The notes below the pieces were generated by a model. That model was not told the origin of the DNA. It was given only the letters and a program-made list of their open reading frames with translations, and made no database searches. This document shows positions 29,496 to 38,996 of a stretch of DNA of 64,000 nt, piece by piece. The stretch comes from Carpediemonas membranifera (taxonomy: Eukaryota; Fornicata), in the NCBI GenBank assembly GCA_019828565.1, contig JAHDYR010000069.1:310001-374000 (forward strand), given 5' to 3'. A program made the position numbers and the translations under genes. How positions within the stretch are numbered: position 1 is the first letter of the stretch; the number at the start of each line of letters is the position of its first letter.

Positions 29496-30588
29496 ATGAC
29501 CATCGAGCGCGGAGTAACAGCGCTCACCCCAGCGATGAAGCGGTGCCTGCGTGTGCACGTGAATTGGTCAGCAACCAAGAATTTGACCGACGAGCAGGTG
29601 GCTGAATACGAGCGTGATCACGGCGACATCACCAAGCTCCGCAGAGTGCTCTCTGTGAAGACTGACGGGGTCTCTGTTGCTGTGACGGTTTGGGTGGGTC
29701 GCGAGAAATACCGTGGCGGTCGGGTGGCTGACCGGCCCACGTACAAAAAGGGTAGCAATAACAAGCGGGCTCGGCTCGGTCAGGATGACGCCGAGGCTAC
29801 TCCTGCCCCGGACATTCAAGCTCTCATGGGCTTCGACCCTGGTGCTCGGTCGCTGGGCGGCTACACGATCCGCCGCCCAGACGGGCAGAGTGTATCTGGC
29901 GTACTCGCTAAGTGTGGCTACACTGCCACCCCCACTTTACGCGTGAATATGAGCGCAGCATCGTTCAAAACGACAAGTCTAGAGGCTCTCAAACAGTCGA
30001 TTAGGTTTGTCCATGAGAACATCGTTCAGATCATCAACGAGGGGACGAGAAAGTGTTTCCGCCGTGCGACTTTTGCCAATCACTGTCTGCGCCTGAAGCA
30101 CTTCGCCCGGGCTGGACGTCAACTCCTGGATGATCTCGGCGGGCGCCCCCCGGAGCCCATTCACCTCGAAGTCGCGTATGGGGCTGCACTGTTCGGTTCC
30201 GCCGACACTCCCTCCTGTGCTCCGTACCGCCACTTTGCTCGAGCACTTCCTGGCATAATGCTCCGGCACAACGTCGTCGTGACTGTCACGATGGTCTCCG
30301 AATTCCGCACTTCCATCGTGTGCCCATACTGCAAAGCACACTTCAGACGTGTGGTGCACACACCGCACCATGCTCTGCCAGAATCCCGCGTGCGAGGGAG
30401 CTCCATGGCGCGTTGAACGGCTACGTCGGCATCCCGAGCAGAGAGACATACTTCTCAATCTCTCTCACCGAGATAAGAGCGCCAGCGAGAACATCCTTTG
30501 GTGCACCTTCGATGCAACTTCAGATCAGATAGAGCAATCTCCTTTCCACTACGACTCCCAGAGAGGTGCTCTTCCTCGCTATCATTAA
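29496..30588 (+). pseudogene. Fanzor (eukaryotic TnpB-like nuclease), copy 1, frameshifted
   Basis: Two overlapping frames together cover a nearly complete Fanzor-family protein of about 360 residues. The first frame (29496-30416) has an N-terminal segment with KTDGVSVAV, the TDG motif preceding the nuclease domain, then GFDPGARSLGG with the RuvC-I aspartate (codon 29835-29837). A helical region follows, then VAYGAALFG, and VSEFRTS with the alternative RuvC glutamate of Fanzors. CPYC (from about 30318) is the first half of the zinc ribbon. The second frame (30349-30588) supplies LCQNPACEGAPW, the second zinc half, and SHRDKSASENIL with the RuvC-III aspartate. Fanzors are RNA-guided DNA nucleases related to transposon TnpB. 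The break is a single +1 shift near 30350-30370. A 28-nt GT-AG segment (30354-30381) would restore the frame but would remove one zinc cysteine, so decay is preferred. Confidence 0.8.
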
Positions 30589-30702
30589 CTTGCTAAGTTG
30601 AGCAAGCACGCGCTGCAGCGCACGTGATATGCAGCGCACGATTGATAGAGTATGATGAACCACACTGCGATCCTGATGCTGCTTGGATCACTGTGTGTTT
30701 TG

Positions 30703-30731
30703 GACTCAATTATTCTTATCCTGCGGGGCAC
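30703..30731 (+). promoter_or_regulatory. 29-bp element shared with MAPK upstream region
   Basis: Differs at about four of 29 positions from 60367-60395. The common core is GACTCAA..ATTCT.ATCCTGCG. It ends nine bases before the gamma-tubulin ATG, so it may hold the transcription start. Confidence 0.45.
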
Positions 30732-30740
30732 ACCGCAGCA

Positions 30741-32209
30741 ATGCGTGAGGTTTGTACTGCGCGACTCATCTCACCTAGGTAATAACTATCTGTGTAGGAC
30801 AATGTGGTCTACAAGTTGGCCTTGATTTTTGGACTGCTCTTGCCAAGGAAAGCTCTGTTTCCGTTGATAACGGCACCAAGCTTGACAATTCCGCCCCTGA
30901 ACCACCTATGCCATTCTTCCGCTTTGATGGAGAGAGAACATACGTTCCCAGAGCGATTTTGTTTGATCTTGAGCCCGGCGTTCTCTCTGGGAACAAAGTG
31001 GCGAGCTCCTTCTTCAATCCCGAGAACGTTGTCGACGGCCACTTCTTCGATGAGACTCTAGAAGGCGAGACCAAGGCCGCTGGTGCCGGCAACAACTGGG
31101 CGCAGGGCTACACCAAGGCTCCCCACGTCCGAAACAAGCGGGAGGAGAGCGTCATGGATATTGTCCAGAGAGAGAAAGATCTGGCTGAAGATCTTGATGG
31201 ATTCATAGTGATGCACTCAGTAGCCGGCGGGACCGGCTCAGGCATGGGCTCATGGCTTATCGAGCAGCTTCGGGCCTCCTATCCGAAGCACACGATCCAA
31301 ACAGTGTCCGTGCTTCCCAATGAAAGCGACGTGGTCACGCAGCCATACAACACAACCCTGGCGCTCCGGCGACTGATCGAGCACGCAGACGCCACACTAG
31401 TTATCGACAATCAGCGCATCCAGCAGCTCGCGGCCAGGAGACACGACGAGGGGCCCAGAGACCCCAAGGAAGTCCATAAGATCGCCAATGAGATCATCAC
31501 ACGGGTTATGCTGGGCTGGACCTCCCCCGTCCGCTTCCCGTCGACCCAGTGCGCCTCACTCACGGAGCTCGTGTCAACCCTTGTTGTCTCTCCCCGGCTT
31601 AACCTGCTCGCACCAGCTTATGCCCCACTGAACGCGGGGAGGAAGGACAACGTGGTCACTCTTATGAAGGAGTTCTGGGGCCCACATGGTCATCTGATGC
31701 CGAACTCCCAACTTGCTCTACCAGGGGGGGAGTCGAGCAGCAGCGACAGGGCAGTATCGGCAGTCACAGTGCTCCAGAACTGCAGGCAGACGTATGATGA
31801 GATCAGGATGGCGGTACGGGCGTCTGGTCCATCGTTTGCTCCATGGACGGTCCCAATGTGGTCAGTAATCACGCCCACCCTGCCCGCCATGGCGAAGAGG
31901 GACGGGAAGATGACCGCAGTCACACTAACATGCAGCACTGGCATGGCTGGCGTGCTGGACTCGGTCCGCAAAGCTTTTGACCAGATGTGGCGTCGGCCCA
32001 AGGGAGGTGCCCGCGGAGAAGAGCTGATCACAACTATGGACGCCGAGGAGCTCAAGGACATCCCGTTCATGGGCACGTACAAGGAGGCGCTGGGCGATGC
32101 TGAGTGTCTGGAGCAGTTTAGGGATGCCTACCTCGCTGTTCAGGCGGCGGCGGAAGAGTATCGGCAGGCGGCGTTTAACTCGTACATGGAGGACCTCGGG
32201 GCTATGTAA
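30741..32209 (+). CDS. Gamma-tubulin, divergent (spliced, 2 exons)
   Basis: Exon 1 is nine bases (30741-30749, MRE); exon 2 is 30779-32209; product about 479 residues. The splice gives MREVITICVGQCGLQVG, the tubulin GTP-binding start. Further motifs are YVPRAILFDLEP, FFNPENV, AGNNWAQGY, GGTGSGMGS (the tubulin G-box), YPKHTIQTVSVLPN and SDVVTQPYNTTLALRRL, all closest to gamma-tubulin, as is the C-terminal LEQFRDAY. Gamma-tubulin nucleates microtubules at basal bodies and spindle poles. It is diverged: DNTAL is replaced by DNQRI, and there is a Ser/Gly insertion around residue 315. An unusual tubulin class (delta or epsilon) is less likely. Confidence 0.82.
30750..30778 (+). other. 29-nt spliceosomal intron in gamma-tubulin gene
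   Basis: Begins GTTTGT and ends CTCACCTAG, phase 0, after only three codons. Removal restores the universally conserved tubulin N-terminus. Confidence 0.85.
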
Positions 32210-32326
32210 CTATGTAATTGGTGTATGCTTGCGCTCGCCCGGTCGAGGGGCGGTAAATCTCGAGATTTGGGTTGATGTGATCATTTTGGCTGTTCCAACG
32301 ATCTCGAAAACCTTAAAACTGGCGAT

Positions 32327-34531
32327 ATGTCTCGATCTGGCACGAAATCGATCATTGAATCGGCTTCTGGTGACATTTTGCTCTCCTCGGACGACGATGA
32401 GTCCGATATGTCCGATGCTAGCATCATTGACGATTTAGATGACGGGGAGACGTTTATTTCGATCCATTTGAAGCAGCTAGAGCTTGTACGCAAGCTCGGT
32501 GTAGAATCCCGTGGTCTACTTCAGAATATGATCACTCAACACCAAAGGAAGGATGCCGTGGAAGTGAAAGAACTCGACGCCCTCAACACCGGCCTCTACC
32601 GCCAAGCCGAGCACTCCAAGCTATCCCTAGACATCATTGCATCCGTAGTGAACGCTACCGAGCGCGAGCGTCTCAAGAAGATGCTGCAGACAGACATGGC
32701 TCGCACCGAGCGGGATATTAACCAAAACCTCAACGCCATGCGGCTCAAGTTGGCATCAGAGTTGTTTAATAGACAGAAGGAGAGGAACAAGGACATGTAT
32801 AGCACTCTGGCAAGGGGATATAACGTCATCTCGGACTTTGGCGCGTATGTCTCCCGCTCGGGCAGGTCAGCTTTGCTCTACAACAGAGGAGCCCTGATGT
32901 CTCGGCTGGAGGGCAGTGTCACGCCTAAACGCAGGCCTGTGGTCGAAAATCTGGGTATTTATCTCAACCGCAACGACAGATCGCCCAATATTCGAGTAAC
33001 TCTGGACCATCTAGGCGGCTCGTATCGCCCAGTCGAGGGCTTGGACTGGGGCTTCGTCCGTGCCACAGACGGGCCATGGATCCTCAACGATCCATCCAAA
33101 AACGTGGCCCGCGAGCTAGTGGCAGGCCTACTCCCAGACGTGGAGCGCAGGACGGCTGATAATTGTCTAAGGGCGCTGGCGAGAGTGCTTGATGTCACAC
33201 ACCCTGGCCATCGGCTGTACAGTGACGTCGTAGCGAACCCGACCGCTGCCCTTTCCCTCTTGTCAGCGCACATTGAATCTTTATTATATCGACTAGATCC
33301 AGAGATCGGATCTTCTCTCGCCTCAATCTCCAGCTCATCCATTCCCGCAGCTGTCAAGTGTATTCTCGAACAGATTTCAGCTCGAGTCGGTCGGAGTCGC
33401 GGCTTTTACATGGAGGTGACCCTCCCGCCCCCCTTCACGGCCGACTGGGTCGTCGGTCTCGTGGGCGACGGCTCCGTCATCACCGACCACGCCGGGCTGA
33501 CGGGCCAAGGCATGGCGGTGTTGTCGGACGGTACGCTCATGAGTGACATGGGGACGGTCGAGTTGCCCGGGGGGAGTAGTTTGAGGACAACTAAGATTCT
33601 GGGACTATTCATCGACCAGCTCGACTTCAGTGTGCGGCTTTATGCGGACGGCAGGGACATGGGCGTTGTCTTCGGCACTGGCGCCGGGGTATGGCCCGAG
33701 GACGTGGCCGCCAAGCAGCTCCACTCGCTACGACGTCTGCACTACGTCCCTGCTGTGTCTATCAAGCCCCTTACCGTCCAACATCCATCGACCCCAAGCA
33801 CGGGACCGACCAAAGCAGACAAGGCAACAACACCGGGAAGCACACCGGGCAGGCCCACAACTGCTTCAGTTCCCCGGTTCCAGGTCAACTTCGGGTCCAA
33901 GCCGTTCGCCTTCCCGCCGCCAGAGTTCATGCCGTTTGACGTCACACAGGACGCCGAGGTAATGACGCTGTACACCACCACGGCATGTCTAGTGCCTCCA
34001 GAACAGACCGACCTTGCCGCGGGTGGGTTGACTAAGGCCGCGTTTGTCCAGAACCTGCAGTATGAGAGACCGAAGGGATGGTCCAAGTTCCCCCCTAAAG
34101 TGCACGAGGGAGCATCGGCCGCTATGACAATACAGCGGGCGTATAGGCGCCATATGTTGAAGAAGCGACTGTCAAGGCACAAGGAGGAGAAGGCGAGGGC
34201 TGCAGCTGTGATCGTTACGGCATGGAGGCGCTATTGGGCGAAGAAGGTCGAGGCGGCAGTGAGAATCCAGACGGCGTGGCGGGTGGTGTTGGCTAGGCAT
34301 GCTGTTAGGGAGCGGAGGGCGGTTGTCACAGAGTTTGGATCGATATCGCGTGTATATAGAGCAGCTGTAGTCATATCTAAGTCGTATCAGAGATACAGGA
34401 CCATGCTAGTCAGGAAACCGTTGGTTATCTCGTACCAGCACCCCCAACATGTGCTCTGGTACAATGCTATGCGGATCCAGCGGGCGTGGCGCTCTTATGT
34501 GTGGGTCCAGAAGCTATTAGTTCTAAAGTGA
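32327..34531 (+). CDS. IQ-motif and SPRY-like domain protein
   Basis: 734 residues. The acidic N-terminus (DDDESDMSD) is followed by a coiled-coil region (about 45-170). Around residues 360-490 is a SPRY/B30.2-like beta domain (GFYMEVTLPP, VGLVGDGS, SDGTLMSDMGTVEL, FSVRLYADGRDMGVVF). After a Pro/Thr-rich linker, the C-terminal 140 residues contain four or more IQ motifs (AAMTIQRAYRRHMLKKRL, VIVTAWRRYWAKK, VRIQTAWRVVLARHAV, MRIQRAWRSYVW), predicted calmodulin or centrin binding sites. A cytoskeletal or axonemal role is plausible but unproven. No closer homologue is recognised. Confidence 0.82.
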   Translation: MSRSGTKSIIESASGDILLSSDDDESDMSDASIIDDLDDGETFISIHLKQLELVRKLGVESRGLLQNMITQHQRKDAVEVKELDALNTGLYRQAEHSKLSLDIIASVVNATERERLKKMLQTDMARTERDINQNLNAMRLKLASELFNRQKERNKDMYSTLARGYNVISDFGAYVSRSGRSALLYNRGALMSRLEGSVTPKRRPVVENLGIYLNRNDRSPNIRVTLDHLGGSYRPVEGLDWGFVRATDGPWILNDPSKNVARELVAGLLPDVERRTADNCLRALARVLDVTHPGHRLYSDVVANPTAALSLLSAHIESLLYRLDPEIGSSLASISSSSIPAAVKCILEQISARVGRSRGFYMEVTLPPPFTADWVVGLVGDGSVITDHAGLTGQGMAVLSDGTLMSDMGTVELPGGSSLRTTKILGLFIDQLDFSVRLYADGRDMGVVFGTGAGVWPEDVAAKQLHSLRRLHYVPAVSIKPLTVQHPSTPSTGPTKADKATTPGSTPGRPTTASVPRFQVNFGSKPFAFPPPEFMPFDVTQDAEVMTLYTTTACLVPPEQTDLAAGGLTKAAFVQNLQYERPKGWSKFPPKVHEGASAAMTIQRAYRRHMLKKRLSRHKEEKARAAAVIVTAWRRYWAKKVEAAVRIQTAWRVVLARHAVRERRAVVTEFGSISRVYRAAVVISKSYQRYRTMLVRKPLVISYQHPQHVLWYNAMRIQRAWRSYVWVQKLLVLK

Positions 34532-35449
34532 GTCGCGTCACAGTCATGATTACTGTTACGATGAGATGGATGGCTCGTCCTCTGCTGTGCTCCTGTGTCA
34601 TGAACCCTTGTTGGACTCGACCATGCAGGGGACTGCCCGCTTCCTTGGCACCGTTGCTTATGCCTCAGTACTCACAAAACTTGCTTGGCGTGGGTATCGT
34701 TCATGTGTCAGCCACACCGATCATTGTCATCACTGAAGAATGATCAGGCTGACGAAAGCCGAAGTCGGCCCCGCAATGTCCGGAGAGGTCTTCCCGCTGT
34801 AGCTGTGGTTGATGCCATTAACGACCCCAAGCGCCTCAGTACCACGCCAAATCTCCGTGCACTTTAAGAATTGAGCCAGAATCGACCCAATAGGCCATTA
34901 GCTCTCTATAATGGGAAATTCCGGATCACATCACGATGCAAAGTTGATGACCTCGAAGGGCCTTGAAGATCGGCCCGAGGCCTGCAGCAATGCCTTTTTA
35001 ATCAGCCCCATGTCAGCTTCCATGATGACCGGCGAGTTTTAACGAGAAGAAAGCAGGCAGCATAAATACTCTCTTCCATTAGCGCCGATGATCTTGCTTC
35101 GTTTCGTCTCAGCATGATTTGGGAATGATTGCTTGTGTGGCCTCGTCTTGGCAAACCACAATGGCATGAGGGCAAGCTTGCCTTCAACCTACCATAGCGG
35201 CACAGTCAACTCCACCCGCCGAGTTTACAGCTGTGCTGCCGTCCACGAAGAAGACGCTTTTGTGGAAGCTCTGGAGAAGACGGTCTCCCTACCGACTTAA
35301 GACGTGAGTAGGAGGGAGACAGGGCAGTGTTGCGCAGTATAAACACAAAAGCCTTATTATCCGCCGGACTGTTGCGCAGTATAAACACATTGTTCGAACC
35401 TCCCAGACAGGGCCTGAAAGGAACGATCAAAGTGCCAAACTGTGCAACA
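34532..35449. other. Intergenic region with tandem repeats near Fanzor copy 2
   Basis: About 900 bases without a supported gene. The right end (35206-35449), immediately 3' of the Fanzor remnant on the minus strand, is where a Fanzor guide RNA would be encoded. It contains two direct 19-bp repeats (35328-35346 and 35370-35388). Confidence 0.4.
35328..35399 (+). repeat. Direct repeats TGTTGCGCAGTATAAACAC (two copies)
   Basis: The identical 19-mer occurs at 35328-35346 and 35370-35388, 42 bases apart. The second continues into ATTGTTCGAAC. A third copy including that continuation lies inverted at 45982-46011. The pair is 50-120 bases beyond the Fanzor copy 2 stop. Confidence 0.7.
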
Positions 35450-36022
35450 TCATCCGTCCGTAGACGAATGTTGGCGGTTAGCCAATTGATGATACTGGAA
35501 TGATGTTTGAAGACGTGGGATCGATGTGCGACTGAACGGAGAGCCACTGAGCTCATCTTCCGTGGCAAGAGAACGCCACAGGATGTTCTCTGCAGCACTC
35601 TTGTCCCGATGATCAACATTCAGAGCATCAGGAACTGTTGCGCGCCACTGAGCACCACGGCACTGTGGATTTTCGCAGAGCATCACACGATGTGGGTGAA
35701 CGTGCTGGTCATCACGCGGACGAACTCGCTTGTAGGGGGCGTGGCAGTGAGGGCAGACGGCGGTGGTGCGATCCTCGTTAACTATGTTAAGATCGACGAC
35801 AATGTTATACCTCTTGAGAAGGCGTACTATCTCTCTCGCGAACTTTCGATATGGCGCACAAGGAATGAACATACCAGCAGGCGTGGTGAATCCCGAGCTC
35901 CCGTAGAAGACTTTCAGGCGAATGGGGGTGGCGATGGGATGGTGGCGACCGAACTCCCGAGCCAAGTGTTGGCCGCAGCGGGCGAAGTGCTTCTGGCGAA
36001 CTATACAAGTGTAGAAGTGAAT
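35450..36022 (-). pseudogene. Fanzor (eukaryotic TnpB-like nuclease), copy 2, 5'-truncated
   Basis: The open frame of about 190 codons has no ATG near its 5' end (the track-style start is TTG), and an in-frame TAA lies just upstream. It aligns with copy 1 from KHFAR onward: KHFARCGQHLAREFG, then VFYGSSGF, CAPYRKFAREIV, IVNEDRTTAVCPHC (alternative RuvC glutamate and first zinc half), MLCENPQCRGAQW (second zinc half), and VDHRDKSAAENILW with the RuvC-III aspartate. The RuvC-I aspartate and the whole N-terminal half are missing, so it cannot encode an active nuclease. In contrast to copy 1, the zinc-ribbon region is in frame, and this shows what copy 1 looked like before its shift. The next gene starts 87 bases away on the other strand. 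Confidence 0.8.
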
Positions 36023-36108
36023 TTAATGTGGAATAGAAGACAATGAGACGACGTGTGAGTTCTTGAGTTCTTCATAGCACAAGCTTTCATGCACTATCCT
36101 GCGTAAAC

Positions 36109-37986
36109 ATGTCGTGCCCTCTTTGCGGAGCCACGGGGCATCTGTTTTCCTTCTCCAACCACATCACCAGCGGAGAATGCCAGGCTACATCTAAAGCCAA
36201 GACTATCACGCTTCGTACCGAGCACGTTTTCTCACTTGAGGACTTTACGCGCATTGTCGACGTACCACTGCTACCCCTGATCAGTGTTCTTCAGAAGTTG
36301 CCTCATCTCCGGGAATTGAACCTCTTCTATCTCACTCTCTGGGACAAACCGCTCGACAATGTCTCTTTCAGCGAGCGTGTCGGCAGCGCGCTCTCCAGTC
36401 TCCGCGGCCTTCTCTCCCATATACACCTGGGCCGAGCGTCCGAGCCCGATTTCACGTCGGATCTCGACTTTGAGCAAGTCCTCCTCAACAACATGATGGC
36501 CGATCCGCTTGGCTCGAGCGACTTTGAGAGCAGCGACGAAGATGAGGAGAGCGGCTTAGCAGAGGACGGGAGCTCGTCCAGTGACGACTACGATATGTTT
36601 GCCCCTGAGGGATCGGACGACGAGGCTGGGGAGGAGTTCTCGACCTTTCATGGCCATGGCACCATCGGTCATTTGCTGAGACGCCAGCTGTTCGGCCCTC
36701 CGCCTTCTAGGCGCCCCAGGTCTGGCGAGATGGTCATCGCCTGCCTGCCAAACCTGAAGAAACTCAACGGTGTCGTCATCACTCGAAAGCTCCGCGCCCA
36801 CTGCATGGCTCGAGCCGCACAGTTCTATAACATCGTCTCCACGCCCACAGAGCCGCCTTTCGTCCGCTCCCAACTCACCATCGCTCCACTAAGTCAGGTG
36901 ATCGCGTACCAAAGGGCCCTGGCCGAGTCGAAGCTCACGATGAGACCGGTGGTACAGTCTCTGACCGACAACAACATCACCGTGCCTATGCGCATGTGGC
37001 TGGGCAACCCCCGCATGCTCGAATACTCCCCCTTTAGTCCGGACGAGATGGCCGTTGGCACTGAGGGCGGGAACCTCGTATTGTTCAACACTCACGTCCC
37101 CAAGGCCACACTGGTGGTGGAGAACGGGAGGGAAAGGCCCAGGGCATGGTGTCCCGCCGCCCCGCTAGAGTTGGACAGGCGAGATTCGCCCATTTTCGGG
37201 ATAAGCTACTTTAGATTAGAGAGAAACGCGAATATGATCGTTGCGACGTGCGGTAATAGATTCTCTCTCTTCGACCGCCGCAAGATGTCATCCAATCCGG
37301 GAGAATACCTCCCTCTCGATTTTGTGTCTAATCCTGCACTGCCGGAGAATCATCAATTGATGTCCGCCCACACGAGCATGACAGACGAGTACATCCTAAC
37401 CGCCAGCAACAGCGGGGTGGAGGTCCACCCACTTGGCATGGCTGGGCTGGGGCCTGGTGTGACGTATGCTGCCGACGATGCCAACGTCGGCAAATGGTTC
37501 AACACGGACCCTAATTTATTCGTGGTGGCACGCACGCAGGCTAAGAAAGTGGATTTGTTTGACCGGAGAGCAGATTCGGCGATTTCCTCGATTGACCAGA
37601 TCTATCCGATTATTGCTATTCCCCGCGCAGATGACGCAGACCTTCTCATTTCCAACATGAACAATGTTGTTGAGATTTACGACATTCGTGCCGGTAAGGC
37701 CCGTTCAAGCCTGCTCGGCATCCCAACCCGCCGATCGACCAAGTCGTACTCATTTATGAGAGCCTACTACTCACAATCATCGGACATTCTTGCCGGTTGT
37801 GTTGATGATCCCACCGTGCGCTGGTTCGACCCCGACGGCAGACTCAGCGCTGAGTGGACTCTGCCAGAGACGCAGGGGGTGCAAACCATCCGTCCGGCGC
37901 CGTTTGGACAGTATGAGATGGGAGCGATCGTCAAGGGCGCGGGGGGTTATAACCTCATGGTCGCCCAGCCGGCCACGCGCGAGTAA
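36109..37986 (+). CDS. WD40-repeat protein with LRR-like and acidic N-terminal region
   Basis: 625 residues. The N-terminus begins MSCPLCGATGHLF, a possible zinc-binding CPLC, followed by a leucine-rich stretch (LPHLRELNLFYLTLW). An acidic segment (about 140-185, SSDEDEE and SDDEAGEE) and a second leucine-rich element (LPNLKKLNGVVITRKLR) follow. From about residue 300 weak beta-propeller repeats appear (FSPDEMAVGTEGGNLVLFNT, VATCGNRFSLFDRRK, VVARTQAKKVDLFDRR, ISNMNNVVEIYDIR, CVDDPTVRWFDPDGR). LRR plus WD40 architecture suggests a protein-interaction scaffold. Specific identity is unknown. It ends 65 bases from the convergent PRELI-like gene. Confidence 0.75.
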   Translation: MSCPLCGATGHLFSFSNHITSGECQATSKAKTITLRTEHVFSLEDFTRIVDVPLLPLISVLQKLPHLRELNLFYLTLWDKPLDNVSFSERVGSALSSLRGLLSHIHLGRASEPDFTSDLDFEQVLLNNMMADPLGSSDFESSDEDEESGLAEDGSSSSDDYDMFAPEGSDDEAGEEFSTFHGHGTIGHLLRRQLFGPPPSRRPRSGEMVIACLPNLKKLNGVVITRKLRAHCMARAAQFYNIVSTPTEPPFVRSQLTIAPLSQVIAYQRALAESKLTMRPVVQSLTDNNITVPMRMWLGNPRMLEYSPFSPDEMAVGTEGGNLVLFNTHVPKATLVVENGRERPRAWCPAAPLELDRRDSPIFGISYFRLERNANMIVATCGNRFSLFDRRKMSSNPGEYLPLDFVSNPALPENHQLMSAHTSMTDEYILTASNSGVEVHPLGMAGLGPGVTYAADDANVGKWFNTDPNLFVVARTQAKKVDLFDRRADSAISSIDQIYPIIAIPRADDADLLISNMNNVVEIYDIRAGKARSSLLGIPTRRSTKSYSFMRAYYSQSSDILAGCVDDPTVRWFDPDGRLSAEWTLPETQGVQTIRPAPFGQYEMGAIVKGAGGYNLMVAQPATRE

Positions 37987-38051
37987 ATGGCCCAGACAGT
38001 TTATTAACGCTGAACCTCACTGCTATTGAATGGGAAGGCGGCGGCCATCAA

Positions 38052-38765
38052 CTACAGCACAGCTCTGACGACGACGACGGCGATAAAGACCCCAGTCGCG
38101 CCGAGCAGCATTCGCTTCGGGTCCGCCAGGAGTGTCTGCGTCCAGCTCGATCGAGCTTGGGTGTGTGGGCCATCAGCGGCGTTGTCTGACACGGCATTGG
38201 TTGAAAGAATAGTCTGGACCTGCTTGACGGCGCCATGCCGGGTCTTGGGCACCTGGAGATTCGGCAAAAGCATCTCATACTCGTCCAGCAGCTTGCTATA
38301 CCGCTTAGAGACCTCTGCCGTGAGTTTCCCAGCGATTCCAAGCGCGTTGGACGAGATCTCGACTGACCCCGAGAGGACGGACTTCTTAGGATCTTTCGGA
38401 TGCGGCCGCAGTGTACCCCGGTCGTGTAGGTCCGCGAATGAGCCCGTCTCCTTGCTGTGTGTGTGGAAGGAGAGCTCGTTTGCCATCACTGTGACCTCTT
38501 CCACGCCGCGTGCAACGACGCCTTCGGGAAGCTGCTTGATAGATTTTGGGATAATGGGGAGGTTCTTTGGTAGTTTGGAGTTGATGATATCGAATGAAAC
38601 GCGGTATTGAACGCTGTCTCGGCTCGTATTCACCGCTTTTCGACGAACGCCGCCGATCTTCATGCCCTTGATGCTAACATGATCCCATTTGCAATAGAAG
38701 GCCTGAACTAACTGTGTATACGGCTTGTGGAGGACGAGCTCGTATTCTCGTCTCTTGCTTTTCAT
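38052..38765 (-). CDS. PRELI/MSF1-like domain protein with C-terminal membrane anchor
   Basis: 237 residues from the ATG at 38765. The N-terminal 165 residues resemble a PRELI/MSF1 lipid-transfer domain: YELVLHKPYTQLVQAFYCKW at the start, a central strand-rich region ending in VTVMANELSFHTHS, and a long C-terminal helix (LTAEVSKRYSKLLDEYEMLL). The end (MLLGATGVFIAVVVVRAVL) is a single hydrophobic helix with one flanking Arg, typical of a tail anchor. PRELI proteins shuttle phosphatidic acid or phosphatidylserine in the mitochondrial intermembrane space; a tail anchor is unusual for the family. Domain similarity is moderate, so another START-like fold is possible. Confidence 0.55.
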   Translation of the reverse strand: MKSKRREYELVLHKPYTQLVQAFYCKWDHVSIKGMKIGGVRRKAVNTSRDSVQYRVSFDIINSKLPKNLPIIPKSIKQLPEGVVARGVEEVTVMANELSFHTHSKETGSFADLHDRGTLRPHPKDPKKSVLSGSVEISSNALGIAGKLTAEVSKRYSKLLDEYEMLLPNLQVPKTRHGAVKQVQTILSTNAVSDNAADGPHTQARSSWTQTLLADPKRMLLGATGVFIAVVVVRAVL

Positions 38766-38996
38766 CGTCGTGATGCCGCCAACTCGACTCAACTCGCTGC
38801 CAGCTGCCCCAGCGACCCAGGCCGGTCCAGCCCCAGTTGAGCCTGAGAGAAGGATGCTGATGACGAGATAACTAGGCCCAGAGGCCTGTGAAGCGCGCCT
38901 TGCCCAGCTTGAGCGTTCCTGCCGACTTTCTGTTGTTGAACAGTCGCCTTGGTTCCCCCAACCCCATAGCGTACCTTTACATATATCATCATAACA

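Noticed and set aside
30354-30381. 28-nt candidate intron in Fanzor copy 1
   Set aside because: Restores the frame, but the removed part aligns with coding sequence in copy 2 and includes a zinc-binding Cys; a simple frameshift is preferred. Kept as a testable alternative.
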